The notes: a model not told the origin generated them from the sequence alone. 64,000 nt of DNA from Actinomyces gerencseriae DSM 6844 (GCF_000429265.1 NZ_AUBN01000017.1:1-64000), one strand, 5' to 3'; shown: positions 42,501 to 50,703, counted from the stretch's first letter. A program made the numbers and translations.

Positions 42501-44649
42501 CCGGTGAATCGCCCTCCTGCGGAACCGGCTCCGGCAGAGGCCGGGCGAGCAGCGCCCGGCCGAGCTCGAGTGCGGGCTCGGCCTCGAGCAGGGGACTGCT
42601 GTCGGCCACGACGGTCAGAACGACACCGGCCCGCTCCAGGATCAGGGCGCGCCTTCGCCGCGGCTGATCGATGCCGATCGGGACGTAGACGGCACCGGCG
42701 GCGAGGATGCCGAGGACGGCGATCACCCGGTCGGTGCCGCGAGGCATGGTGACCGCGACGGCATCGCCATTGACGATCCCGGCCGAGCGCAGCGCCCCCG
42801 CCACTGTCAGCGCCCGTTCGGCGAGCTCGCCGTAGGAGACCTCGGCATCGCCGCAGATCAGCGCCGTGCGCTGCGGCTCGCTGCGCACCCGCCGGAAGAA
42901 CTCGCCGTGCACGAGCCCGCCGCGAACCCCATCGCCGGTGGCATTGACCCTCTCGCGGACCGCTCGCTGGTCCGGTGGAAGATCGATCGTGACGGGCTGC
43001 GTCCAGTCGAGGGAGGGAAGCCGGGTGAGCAGATCGAGGTAGCTGTCGAACATCGCGTCCAGCACGCCTTGCGGGAACAGCTCCTCGACCGCGTCGAAGG
43101 CCAGATGCAGCCCCTCGGGGTACTCGTTGATCTGATGATCGAGCCATACCTGGGGCGTCTGAGTGATCATGAAGCCCGGTCGGCCGAAGGCCCGTCTCAC
43201 ATTGCCGGTGATCAACTCGTTGCCCAGGTTGCAGGCGAACACGACCGAACCGCTCGCCGCCTGTCCGGACCGGGTCAGGTCGCGCAGCACGTCGACCCCG
43301 GAGTAGGCGATGTGACCCGCGGCATCCCGGAACTCCCGCTGCAGCGCACGGGCGCGCTCGACGAAGGGGACAGAATCCGTCGTATCGACGGGCAGCAGCA
43401 TGAGATCGGTGAAGTCGGCGACGAGCCGTGCGACGTCTGGGTGCACGGACTCATCCCGGGCGAACACCGGCAGATTGATCATGAAGCGCTGGTGCCCGCT
43501 CCAGCGCCCGAGCACCTCGGCGTACACCGCCGCCAGCGCCATCGCCGGAGTCAGGGACAGCGCGCGGGCGGTCGCGACTATCGCGTCCCATGCGGCCCGG
43601 TCGAGCCACGCTTGACGACGGCGGAAACGAGGGCGCTCGATCCGCGTCGGATCGATGGCGAAGGGGAGTTGCGGCGCTCCCGGTAGCTCTGCGAGCCGCG
43701 CTCGCCACCACTGGCGATCACGCTCGCGCTCGACGCGCTGGCGCTCCTCGTGCTCAGCCCGGTACCGGGCGAAGGAGTAGGTGAGCGGCTCGGGCGGCCG
43801 ATCCGGGTTCAGGTAGAGCACGGCCAAGTCGTCCAGCAGGATTCGCAGGCCGATCACGTCAGCAGCGAGGAAGTCCACCTCGATATGAACGCGGGAGGGC
43901 CCGTCGGGCAACTGGCTGAGCTGAATGTCGAAGAGCTCGCCCCTCGAGACGTCCAGTCGACGGTGGGACAGGCGCTCCCGCAGCTCGAGGAGCTCGTGCC
44001 GACCCTGCACCGCATGGACTCTCACGCCCGGCCAGGCGTCATCCTCGGCGATACGCTGGGTTCCGTCCTCGAGGAAGCGGGCGCGCAGCATACCGTGCCG
44101 GGCGACGAGCGCCCGCCCCGCGGCCTCGAGCCGAGCCGGATCGATCCTCTCCTCCGTGTCGAACTCCAGGTAGGCGTGACAACCGACACCACCGAGCACC
44201 TGGTCGTCGCTCCGGCCGACCCAGTACGCGTGCTGCATCGGCGTCAGGGGGAAGGGGGCCGACTCGTCCACCGGCGGGCCCTCCACGGGGCGGAGGCCTC
44301 CCTCGCCGGGCTCTCCGCCGGCCCCGTCGGAAAGCCCGCCAACGGATCGCGGCACCCCGGCGGAAGGCGCCGGCGGATCATCGGGGCGGGCCGCGTCGAT
44401 AACCGCCCACCACTGGGCCAGCGTCGTGCACGTGGCGAAGTCGGCGAAACGAATACTGGCGCCCCGCCTGCGCCATCTGCCGACCAGACGCATGGCGCGA
44501 ATCGAATCCAGACCAAGACCTATGAGATCATCCTCGAGCGACATGCTGCTCGGAGCGATTCCCATCGCCTCAGCAAGATCATCGCGCACCATATCCAGCG
44601 ATAACGGCGCGGAGGGCGGCACGAGTCGATCGGTCGAGTCGGCCATCAT
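39520..44649 (-). CDS. NRPS: ArCP - Cy - A - PCP - Cy - PCP (HMWP2/Irp2-like)
   Basis: A 1709-residue synthetase. The aryl carrier domain comes first (GLGLDSIRAM, Ser49, followed by an EntB-like RWRRRG). Cy1 (about 130-560) has FPLTPMQHAYWVGR and Asp259/Asp264 of DxxxxD. The single A domain shows IFTSGSTGEPKGVEV with FDLSVFDVFG, LWNSVP, VVSGDW and LGGATEASIW, a cysteine-type pocket. PCP1 (ALGGDSLIATRL), Cy2 (YDPFPPTEVQ, SIDNILLDAL, VVFTSML) and PCP2 (ALGGDSLTATSL) follow. This is exactly the HMWP2 order, in which one A domain loads both PCPs to make aryl-bis-thiazoline. The C terminus ends in VEEGEL, a likely docking tail for the TubC domain of the next synthetase. ATG 44649 has AGGAG six bases upstream. 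Confidence 0.95.
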   Translation of the reverse strand: MMADSTDRLVPPSAPLSLDMVRDDLAEAMGIAPSSMSLEDDLIGLGLDSIRAMRLVGRWRRRGASIRFADFATCTTLAQWWAVIDAARPDDPPAPSAGVPRSVGGLSDGAGGEPGEGGLRPVEGPPVDESAPFPLTPMQHAYWVGRSDDQVLGGVGCHAYLEFDTEERIDPARLEAAGRALVARHGMLRARFLEDGTQRIAEDDAWPGVRVHAVQGRHELLELRERLSHRRLDVSRGELFDIQLSQLPDGPSRVHIEVDFLAADVIGLRILLDDLAVLYLNPDRPPEPLTYSFARYRAEHEERQRVERERDRQWWRARLAELPGAPQLPFAIDPTRIERPRFRRRQAWLDRAAWDAIVATARALSLTPAMALAAVYAEVLGRWSGHQRFMINLPVFARDESVHPDVARLVADFTDLMLLPVDTTDSVPFVERARALQREFRDAAGHIAYSGVDVLRDLTRSGQAASGSVVFACNLGNELITGNVRRAFGRPGFMITQTPQVWLDHQINEYPEGLHLAFDAVEELFPQGVLDAMFDSYLDLLTRLPSLDWTQPVTIDLPPDQRAVRERVNATGDGVRGGLVHGEFFRRVRSEPQRTALICGDAEVSYGELAERALTVAGALRSAGIVNGDAVAVTMPRGTDRVIAVLGILAAGAVYVPIGIDQPRRRRALILERAGVVLTVVADSSPLLEAEPALELGRALLARPLPEPVPQEGDSPAYVIFTSGSTGEPKGVEVAHEAAWNTIDDVATRWRVGADDRVLAVSALEFDLSVFDVFGMLGRGGALVLVEEHERRDARSWLRLCERHSVTLWNSVPVLLEMLLAARPDRLLPRSLRLAVVSGDWAAADLPARLDEASAGGCELYVLGGATEASIWSNIFPGRLVDPEWTSIPYGLPLRGQRYRVVDEVGRDCPDWVSGELWIGGAGVAVGYRGDPAQTKSRFVTTDSGRWYRTGDIGRYWPDGTLEFLGRVDTQVKVRGHRIEMGEIETAMETLPQVRAAVVVAPGERTSRRLVGFVTPASVDLDRLTEHIRRRLPSHALPALLLAVDDLPLTGNGKIDRAALTERASSRFAREGSSPSSPPRGPVESEVAALWAKLLSAPSVSRGDDFFALGGDSLIATRLVADLRRLGYGGATLSSLFRRPVLADFAAVLTTDEGTGAGRPIVVADPERRYDPFPPTEVQRAYLIGRSDRFALGGVGCHLYTELDGDIDLGRLTEAWNLLIARHDALRTVFDDSGAQRALPTVPRFEIRLVQDAAQLREQMSAQVLDPTRWPVFDVRACRMDSGIRVGMSIDNILLDALSVMILRAELDALYAAPAAALPPVDLTFRDYLSAMRPSEAQLDDARRYWEARLPTLPRAPRLPLAADPDEVDKPVFVRRQEALDEDEWGRLQAFARGHGLTPSVALASAYAETLAAWSGRPELTLTLTLFDRRDIHPHVNRVLGDFTSLLLAAHRGGEDRLSAARALQTDVAEALDHSEVSAAWVLREVARRASGTALSMPVVFTSMLGVAGPEPMAPPFGTESWGLSQTPQVWIDCQVGEDDGRLALRWDAVEQLFAPEVLDAMFAMFVRLVRARADGDWSAPLEAVRSADQGLPGPTALKGADGTGDADDAGDRAVTDVPGPPRAGHETVVAALWADLLGVRVLDRTANFFALGGDSLTATSLVDRVERVLGAELSLRAFFSCPTVAGCAAAITATGAAHPLADVEEGEL

Positions 44650-45120
44650 GTTTCTCCTATCGGGTCAGGGACATGTGTTCAGGGGGCTCGGGCCAGGAGA
44701 GAGCGGGCCTGCCGGGAGCACGACGGCACGGCCCGGAGATGAAGAGCGATAACGTGCTCCGCACAAGCCCGGTCGGCGACACGGCATCGGCTCGCCGCGG
44801 GCGCTCGCTGAAACCGGGACAACACATCGTGCGCACGACACCGGCGATCAGCATCGCTGGAAGCCGAGGAGCAGCGCGACCGCCATTCCGGGACGTCCTG
44901 CGCCCCGACTCCGCCTGCCGCGGTCCCGACGGGGGACGCTGCACGAATATAAGACTGATACAGTTCGATAGAGGACGATTACGAACAATTATATGTCGCG
45001 AATAGTGCGGCAGAATAGCGGCCGGCGCCGTTCGCAGAACGCAGCACCCCGCAGAATATGAATCAACCGCCGGACACGCAGGAGAACGCGCTCCCCTGCA
45101 CCAGAATCAGCGAACCACTC

Positions 45121-45156
45121 TCACACGGAAACCTCCATGAACATGATCACCATCAT
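45121..45156 (-). CDS. Possible 11-residue leader peptide
   Basis: ATG ATG GTG... reads MMVIMFMEVSV and stops at 45121. It starts right at the edge of the iron box, about six bases after the predicted transcription start, so it could be translated as a nearly leaderless peptide. Very short frames arise by chance, so this is a weak call. Confidence 0.25.
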   Translation of the reverse strand: MMVIMFMEVSV

Positions 45157-45175
45157 TTATGTAAGGCCATCCTAA
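45157..45175 (-). promoter_or_regulatory. DtxR/IdeR-type iron box upstream of the ArCP synthetase
   Basis: TTATGTAAGGCCATCCTAA matches 15 of 19 positions of the consensus TTAGGTTAGSCTAACCTAA and keeps the TTA...TAA ends. It covers the -10 (minus-strand TAGGAT, 45169-45174) of a promoter with -35 TTGACT (45193-45198) at 18-bp spacing. Under iron-replete conditions a DtxR-family repressor would block the promoter. The gene for such a repressor is not in this window. Confidence 0.7.
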
Positions 45176-45315
45176 TTCTCTTTTCTTCCGAGAGTCAAGC
45201 ACGTGATCGATCCGTAACCGAACAGCGAATTCCCCCGGCGGATGCGCAGCCTCTGCGCATTCCGTATGACCCCCCGGGCGAGTCCGACGGCGGCGCCGCG
45301 CCCCGGGCCCTCCTC

Positions 45316-47088
45316 CTACCCGGCCTCCCGCTCGGCGCCGCCGTCGAGCCTCCAGCCGACCGCCTTCCTCTTGGCCCGCCAGAATCTCGCGTACCTGCCA
45401 TCCTGAGCCATCAGGCGAGCATGATCGCCGGACTCGACGATCCGGCCCTCGTCGACGAACAGGATCTGATCGGCGCCCCGGATCGTCTCCAACTGATGGA
45501 CTATGGCGATCACGGTCCGCCCGCGCGCCAGGGCGGAGAAGGCATCGGTCAGGGCGGCCTCGTTCTCGGCGTCCAGAGCCGCAGTCGCCTCGTCGAGCAG
45601 GACGATCGGAGAGTTCTTCAGCAGTGCTCGGGCCACGGACACCCGCTGCCTCTCGCCGCCGGACAGTCTTGCGCCGCCCTCGCCGACCTGCGTATCGAGG
45701 CCCTCGGGAAGGCGCTCACCGATCTCGGTCACGCGCGCCAGGGAGATCGCCCTCTCAACCTCCTCGTCGCTCGCGTCAGGGCGCCCCTGCCGCACGTTGT
45801 CGCGAATCGACCCCTCGAACAGATAGACGTCCTGGAACACGATCGCCACGCGGTCGATCACGGCATCCGACCCCAGATCCCGCACATCGACCCCACCGAG
45901 GCGCACGGCACCGGAGCTGACATCGTAGAAACGGGCCAGTAGCCGCAGAATGGTGGTCTTCCCGGCGCCCGACGGGCCGACGAGGGCCGTCATCGTGCCC
46001 GGGCGGGCGCTGAATGACAGGTCCGTGAGAATCTCGGGAGAATCCTCGGTGTAGCGGAAGCCGACGTCGTCGAACTCGACCTCCAGGTCCCGGTCGGCGA
46101 CGACCGCCGGCCTCTCGGGCTCCGGCAGCGGCACGGTGTCCAGGACCTCCGCGATCCGGGCCAGCGCGTCGTTGGCCCCGCGCAGCGCGTTCGCCAGCTC
46201 GGACAGCTCGGTCAACGGATCGACGAACCGCACCGCGGCGATCAGCAGACCGATCGCCACGGCACCCGGCAATGCCGTCGGTTCCGCCCCCAGGGTCACG
46301 GAGAGCGTGACCACGACCAGGAGCACGAGCCACAGCTGAACCGCGATGGTGTTGAAGAGCATGCCGGGAATCGTCATCCGGATCCCGCGGTCATGGGTGC
46401 GGCTGTACTGCGCGAGCGACTCGTCCAGAGGGGGGTAGGTCCCCACGCCGCGGCCGGAGGACCTCAGCAGAGGCTGGGCGAGGGCGAAGTCGATCACCTG
46501 CTCGTTGACGTCCACGGCGTCGCGGTCGAGACGCGCATCGACCCGCGCGGTGACCCGCGGGGCCAGCCATCCGACCAGGACCGCGATCGGGATGAAGGCC
46601 GCACCGGCCAGCGAGACCCGCCAGTCCCACCGCAGCAGCCCGATCACAACCGTGAGCGGGCTGACCACAGCGGCGATGATCGGCTCGAGCAGGTGCGAGG
46701 TGACCGCGCCCGCGTCCTCGGCGCTCTTGGAGGTCAGCTGCGCGAGCTGACCGGCCCGGGCGCGGTCGAACCAGCCCAGGGGGAGACGCGCGGCGTGGTC
46801 CCCGAGACGGTGCTGCAGGGCGCGCATGAGGATCAGGGAGGTGTTGTACCCTTTGCGCGCCTGGAAGAAGAACAGCAGGGCCGACAGGAGCGCGAGGCCC
46901 GCCAGGACGGCGACGGCACTCCCGGCCCGCCCCCAGTCCTGGTCGATGGCGGCCTCGACCACCGGGATGACGGCGAGGAAGGACAACCCCTGCGCCACGG
47001 CGAAGGCGATCGCCAGGGCCAGGAAGGGCCGGAGCCGAACCCGACCGTGCGTCAGACGGACGATGGTGGAGAACACGCCGGTCATCAC
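45316..47088 (-). CDS. ABC transporter, membrane/ATPase half (YbtQ/IrtB-like)
   Basis: A 590-residue fused TMD-NBD protein with an exporter-type six-helix domain (about 1-320) and an ATPase domain: Walker A GPSGAGKTT, signature LSGGERQR, Walker B IVLLDEATAALD, H-loop IVHQLE. With its overlapping neighbour it makes a heterodimer. In siderophore loci this fold is found as YbtPQ and IrtAB, which import ferri-siderophores despite the exporter fold. Export cannot be excluded. GTG 47088 or ATG 47085 overlaps the upstream stop. Confidence 0.9.
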   Translation of the reverse strand: MMTGVFSTIVRLTHGRVRLRPFLALAIAFAVAQGLSFLAVIPVVEAAIDQDWGRAGSAVAVLAGLALLSALLFFFQARKGYNTSLILMRALQHRLGDHAARLPLGWFDRARAGQLAQLTSKSAEDAGAVTSHLLEPIIAAVVSPLTVVIGLLRWDWRVSLAGAAFIPIAVLVGWLAPRVTARVDARLDRDAVDVNEQVIDFALAQPLLRSSGRGVGTYPPLDESLAQYSRTHDRGIRMTIPGMLFNTIAVQLWLVLLVVVTLSVTLGAEPTALPGAVAIGLLIAAVRFVDPLTELSELANALRGANDALARIAEVLDTVPLPEPERPAVVADRDLEVEFDDVGFRYTEDSPEILTDLSFSARPGTMTALVGPSGAGKTTILRLLARFYDVSSGAVRLGGVDVRDLGSDAVIDRVAIVFQDVYLFEGSIRDNVRQGRPDASDEEVERAISLARVTEIGERLPEGLDTQVGEGGARLSGGERQRVSVARALLKNSPIVLLDEATAALDAENEAALTDAFSALARGRTVIAIVHQLETIRGADQILFVDEGRIVESGDHARLMAQDGRYARFWRAKRKAVGWRLDGGAEREAG

Positions 47089-48857
47089 TGGGCCCCCTCT
47101 TCCGATCCACTGGCCGCCGCCCCGTCATCGGCGCCCGTTCCACCACCCGGATCCGGTGCGTGCTGGGTCTCCCACAGACGGCGGTAGAGACCGCCGGCCG
47201 ACAGCAGCTCCTCGTGGCGGCCGCTCTCGACGATGCGTCCGCCCTCCAGGACGATGATGCGATCGACGTGCGCGATGGTGGACAGCCGGTGAGCGATGAC
47301 CAGCACATCACGATCTCGAGCCGCGTGGGCGAGGGCCTGCTGGAGCGCGACCTCGTTCTCCGGGTCCGCGAAGGATGTCGCCTCGTCCAGGACCAGGACG
47401 GGTGCATCGTGCAGAAGCACGCGCGCGACCGCGATCCGCTGCCCCTCCCCGCCGGAGAAGGAGGCGTCGCGCCCTATCACCGAGTCGTAGCCGTGCGGCA
47501 GGGCCATGATCCGATCATGCACGTTGGCGAGCGCGGCGGCCTCCTCCACCTCGGCCCGAGTGGCGTCGGGACGCCCGAGCCGGATGTTGTCGGCGACGCT
47601 CATCGGCACCAGGCCCTTGCCCTGGAGCAGGAACCCGACGGCGTCGTACAGGGCCGACGCATCGGCCTGGCGCACGTCGGTGCCACCGACCACGACCTCT
47701 CCGGACGTCGGGTCCCAGAACCGCGGGACGAGGCTGGCGCAGGTGGACTTGCCCGCTCCAGAGGGGCCGACCAGTGCGGTGACCGTTCCCGGCTCGAGCG
47801 TCAGATCGACCCGGGACAGGACCTCGGGGCCGTCCTCCCGGTAGCGCATCGACACCTGACGCATCCGCACGCCCCGCCCCTGGATCGCCCTCGGCTCGGC
47901 GGGAACGCTCATGGGCCCGATCGACAGGAAGCTCCCGATCCGGTCGGCGGCCTCCCGACTGCTGCGCAGCTTGACCCCGTAGGCCTCCATCTGCGTGAGC
48001 GGGACCGCCAGGCCCACGCCGAAGACGAGCCCCGCGGCGAGACCGATGATGTCGGTCCACCCCAGCCTCATGAACAGCAGACCCCCGCATGCCATGACGG
48101 CCAGCACGGTCGGCGTCGCGACGATCGCGAGGCCAGCGGCGGAGGCATTGATCATCGGCCCCATCCAACGGCCGAAGAACGTCGCGTAGTCGTCGACCGC
48201 CGCGTGGTACTGCGAGGAGGCCCGGCCGACCTGACCGAAGGTCTTGACCACGGCGATTCCGCGCGCGAACTCGACGGTCGCCGTGTTGACTCGCGTCCTG
48301 GCCCGGTCGTAGTCGTCGAACTGGGAGACGGCCTTGCCCATCATCGCGCCGAAGGCGACGACGAATCCGAGGACCGGGACCAGGGCGAGCAGCGCCATCG
48401 GCCAGGAGTAGAGCAGCAGGGCGACCAGTGCGGCGACCGCCGTCACGATCGTGACCGCCATGTCCCCGACGGCGTGGGCCACGAGGGTGTGCATGGCGGC
48501 CACATCATCGGTGATCAGCCTTTTGACCTCGCCCGACGAGCGGGCCTGGGCCTCCCCGATGGGAATGCGGGCCAGTTGACGGCTCAGTCCCATGCGCAGC
48601 TCGGAGCCGAATCGGGAGTCGGCGAAGTGGTTGAGCGTCACGCCACCGCCGACGAGCACCATCCGCAGCGCCAAACCGCCGACGGCCACCCACACCCACG
48701 TCCATGCGCGCCCCGGCTCCCCTCGAATCGCGAGGACGTCGACGAGCTCGACGATCGCCACCATCGGGAGGAGGCCGACCACGGCCCCCACCGCCTGAAG
48801 AGCCGTGCCGACCACGAGCATCCCGCGAACCGGTTGCAGCAGGTCCTTGAGTCCCAT
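47085..48857 (-). CDS. ABC transporter, membrane/ATPase half (YbtP/IrtA-like)
   Basis: A 590-residue TMD-NBD protein, partner of the gene downstream. Walker A GPSGAGKST, signature FSGGEGQR, Walker B VLVLDEATSFAD and H-loop IAHRLST are visible; the signature FSGGEGQR is slightly unlike its partner's LSGGERQR. It lacks the SIP-type reductase domain that mycobacterial IrtA carries at its N terminus. ATG 48857 has GAAGGG upstream and its own promoter with an iron box, so the pair is expected to be made under iron limitation together with the synthetases. No substrate-binding lipoprotein gene is adjacent. Confidence 0.9.
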   Translation of the reverse strand: MGLKDLLQPVRGMLVVGTALQAVGAVVGLLPMVAIVELVDVLAIRGEPGRAWTWVWVAVGGLALRMVLVGGGVTLNHFADSRFGSELRMGLSRQLARIPIGEAQARSSGEVKRLITDDVAAMHTLVAHAVGDMAVTIVTAVAALVALLLYSWPMALLALVPVLGFVVAFGAMMGKAVSQFDDYDRARTRVNTATVEFARGIAVVKTFGQVGRASSQYHAAVDDYATFFGRWMGPMINASAAGLAIVATPTVLAVMACGGLLFMRLGWTDIIGLAAGLVFGVGLAVPLTQMEAYGVKLRSSREAADRIGSFLSIGPMSVPAEPRAIQGRGVRMRQVSMRYREDGPEVLSRVDLTLEPGTVTALVGPSGAGKSTCASLVPRFWDPTSGEVVVGGTDVRQADASALYDAVGFLLQGKGLVPMSVADNIRLGRPDATRAEVEEAAALANVHDRIMALPHGYDSVIGRDASFSGGEGQRIAVARVLLHDAPVLVLDEATSFADPENEVALQQALAHAARDRDVLVIAHRLSTIAHVDRIIVLEGGRIVESGRHEELLSAGGLYRRLWETQHAPDPGGGTGADDGAAASGSEEGAQ

Positions 48858-48882
48858 TCTCGTACCCTTCGTTCGCTATTCG

Positions 48883-48901
48883 TCAGGTGTGTATAACCTG
48901 T
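48883..48901 (-). promoter_or_regulatory. DtxR/IdeR-type iron box over the transporter promoter
   Basis: On the minus strand the 19-mer carries AGGT and ACCT separated by exactly seven bases, as in the consensus TTAGGTTAGSCTAACCTAA, with 12 of 19 positions matching. It covers the -10 of the promoter listed next. Confidence 0.6.
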
Positions 48902-48917
48902 CTTAACGGCCTGTCAA
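48890..48917 (-). promoter_or_regulatory. Promoter of the siderophore ABC transporter
   Basis: Minus-strand TTGACA (48912-48917), 16-bp spacer, TATACA (48890-48895), about 33 bp before ATG 48857. This is the best sigma-70-like promoter in the window and is overlapped by the iron box. Confidence 0.7.
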
Positions 48918-49065
48918 TGCCTGTTCACCCAGTGGTCGGGTTCGGGCGGAGCGGAGGGATCGGATAGGACGATCAGCCGAGCGACGGGAGCGGCTCGGTG
49001 ATCCGCGGAGGATCCGGGCGCCCGCACGCCATCGGGCCGGGCAGGATGCGCAGTCCGAGAGGGGC

Positions 49066-49722
49066 CTACAGGGGGATCCGGACGCCCGCGCGCCAGCACC
49101 CCGCCGGGACGACCAGCGCCGTGACGAGCACTCCGTCCGACAGCTCCCACCGGCCCGCCAGCCGCAGGTCGTCCGCCTCGCCGAGCGGCACCCGGGCGAC
49201 GAAGGCCCCCTCCGGATCGATCCCGACCTCGGCGTCCTCGAATCCGAGCCAGCTCCGCTCTCTGGGGAACCAGGCCTTGTACACGCTCTCCTTGATGCTG
49301 AACAGCAGACGGTCGAAGGCGAGGCCGGGACGCCCCTGGCACAGGCCTCGCACATGCTCCCGCTCCTCGCGGGAGGCCACCATGTCCAGCACCCCCGACG
49401 GCAGCGGACCGTTCGGCTCGGCGTCGATCCCGATGGCGTCCGCATCCCGCGCCCAGGCCACCGCGGCCGCGCGGTAGCCCTCGCAGTGAGTCATGGCCCC
49501 GACCACGCCGTCCGGCCAGGAGGGCTCGCGATGCGGGCCGGGAACCATGACGGGACGGTCGAGGCCCAGCCCGCGCAGCGCCCGTCTCGCGCAGAGGCGC
49601 ACCGTGGCGAACTCGGCGCGCCGCCCCTCCACCGCCCGCTCCAGGTACGACCGCTCCTGCGGGAAGAGCGGTTCGGCGGCATCGCCCCTGATCTCGCAGC
49701 CGATCACCGACGGCGGCAGCAT
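49066..49722 (-). CDS. Sfp/EntD-type 4'-phosphopantetheinyl transferase
   Basis: A 218-residue transferase with the family motifs GIDAEPNGPL (Mg-binding) and FSIKESVYKAWFP, and WPDGVVGAMTHCEGY before them. The length and the MLPPSV start are like EntD. It activates carrier domains by transferring phosphopantetheine from CoA. It could serve the eight or so carrier domains of both clusters. ATG 49722 is preferred; GTG 49734 is an alternative. It lies upstream of the transporter genes on the same strand, but the transporter has its own promoter in the 208-bp gap. Confidence 0.93.
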   Translation of the reverse strand: MLPPSVIGCEIRGDAAEPLFPQERSYLERAVEGRRAEFATVRLCARRALRGLGLDRPVMVPGPHREPSWPDGVVGAMTHCEGYRAAAVAWARDADAIGIDAEPNGPLPSGVLDMVASREEREHVRGLCQGRPGLAFDRLLFSIKESVYKAWFPRERSWLGFEDAEVGIDPEGAFVARVPLGEADDLRLAGRWELSDGVLVTALVVPAGCWRAGVRIPL

Positions 49723-49777
49723 GAGGCTCAGCACGCGTCGCCCCGTCCAACCGTCCGCGGCGAGCGGGCGGAAGGAT

Positions 49778-49895
49778 CGCGCCTCACGCCTCCACGAGCA
49801 CCGTCACCGGCCCGTCGGCCCCGGCACCGCACCGTCGGCCTCCTCACCACCCCGCGCCTCACGCCTCCACGAGCACCGTCACCGGCCCGTCGGCC
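49778..49895. repeat. 43-bp direct repeat of the dtd 3' end at the cluster border
   Basis: Positions 49778-49820 and 49853-49895 are identical over 43 bp. The second copy is the last part of the dtd gene; the first is a detached duplicate in the gap between dtd and the phosphopantetheinyl transferase. It looks like a scar at the right edge of the accessory region. Confidence 0.85.
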
Positions 49896-50326
49896 TCCAT
49901 GTCGATGAGCATGTGGGCTCCGAAGCGCCCGGTGGCCACCTCCAGGCCGCGCTCGCGCAGCGCCCGGACGACGGCGCCCACCAGCGGCTCGGCCACGGGG
50001 CCCGGCGCCGCCGCGTTCCAGGAGGGCCGCCGCCCCTTGCGCACGTCCGCGTACAGCGTGAACTGGGAGACGACGAGCACCGGCGCACCCAGGTCGGTGA
50101 CGGAGACCTCATGCCCCGGGGCGCCGCCGTCCTCGCCCGGGCCGTCGAACAGGCGCAACTCGGCTATCTTGCGCGCAACCGTGGCGACCTGGGCGGGACC
50201 GTCGTCGTGCGTGGCCCCCACGAGCGCGAGCAGACCGGGCCGGGTGATCTCCCCGACGGTCACCGGTCCGTCCTCACCGTCGACACGCACCGCCGCGCGT
50301 GCGACCCGCTGGAGGACCGCGCGCAT
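49859..50326 (-). CDS. dtd: D-aminoacyl-tRNA deacylase
   Basis: A 155-residue DTD protein. It begins MRAVLQRV, has the catalytic [17 protein letters not shown] block (SQFTL motif) and ends with GPVTVLVEA, where the family's Gly-cisPro region (NxGPVT) reads DGPVT. It hydrolyses D-amino acids (and glycine on tRNA-Ala) from mischarged tRNAs. It marks the first core gene to the right of the biosynthetic region. Its 3' end is duplicated just downstream. The start codon shares a base with the upstream stop (TGATG). Confidence 0.95.
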   Translation of the reverse strand: MRAVLQRVARAAVRVDGEDGPVTVGEITRPGLLALVGATHDDGPAQVATVARKIAELRLFDGPGEDGGAPGHEVSVTDLGAPVLVVSQFTLYADVRKGRRPSWNAAAPGPVAEPLVGAVVRALRERGLEVATGRFGAHMLIDMEADGPVTVLVEA

Positions 50327-50703
50327 CAGCGCCGCCCGCCGTTCGCGCGGCCGGGTCCCCGGCCGTCCGGGCCGCGCCTGCGGATGCGCACCCGCACCCG
50401 CACGGGCTTGTAGTAGTCCAGGGCCGGGCGGACGTCCGCCAGGTAGACGGCGTTCGCGACCACGCCGAGCAGGCCGAACATCGAGCTCATCCCCATGAGC
50501 ACGACGACCAGCAGTCCTGCGGCATTGACGGCGAGCCAGAATCCCTTGGTGCGCTTGTCCGCGGCGACGAAGTGCTGATCGGGGCGCCGGAGGGTGCTGA
50601 CGAGGGCCCAGGCGCCCAGGACGACGGCGACGACCTGGGCGAGGCGCCAGATCCAGGTCACGGCCAGAGCCAGATAGTGGTCGGCGAGGAGGAGAGGAAT
50701 CAC
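50326..50703 (-). CDS. DUF2516 family small membrane protein
   Basis: A 125-residue protein with three hydrophobic helices ([51 protein letters not shown]) and a basic C-terminal tail. The layout and the ending [10 protein letters not shown] match the DUF2516 family, which is common beside dtd-like genes in actinobacteria. Function unknown. GTG 50703 is the start. The basic tail probably faces the cytoplasm. Confidence 0.8.
   Translation of the reverse strand: MIPLLLADHYLALAVTWIWRLAQVVAVVLGAWALVSTLRRPDQHFVAADKRTKGFWLAVNAAGLLVVVLMGMSSMFGLLGVVANAVYLADVRPALDYYKPVRVRVRIRRRGPDGRGPGRANGGRR

Larger units (their letters stand above)
44650..45315 (-). other. Long AT-richer upstream region of the ArCP synthetase, no confident gene
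   Basis: About 665 bp with no protein-like frame that I trust. It is clearly richer in AT around 44945-45010 and 45130-45190 than anything else nearby. It contains the iron-box promoter (45157-45198), an 11-codon frame directly behind it (45121-45156) and a second possible -10 (TATAAT on the minus strand at 44988-44993) without a good -35. The predicted 5' leader of the synthetase mRNA would be about 510 bases. Confidence 0.6.

Noticed and set aside
44657-44944. 95-codon minus-strand frame before the ArCP synthetase
   Set aside because: No ribosome site, Arg/Pro-rich composition and no family look. The region reads better as a leader.
24133-48857. Yersiniabactin cluster
   Set aside because: There is no HMWP1-like PKS/NRPS, no salicylate synthase and no AraC-type regulator. 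The terminal module is of PchF type.
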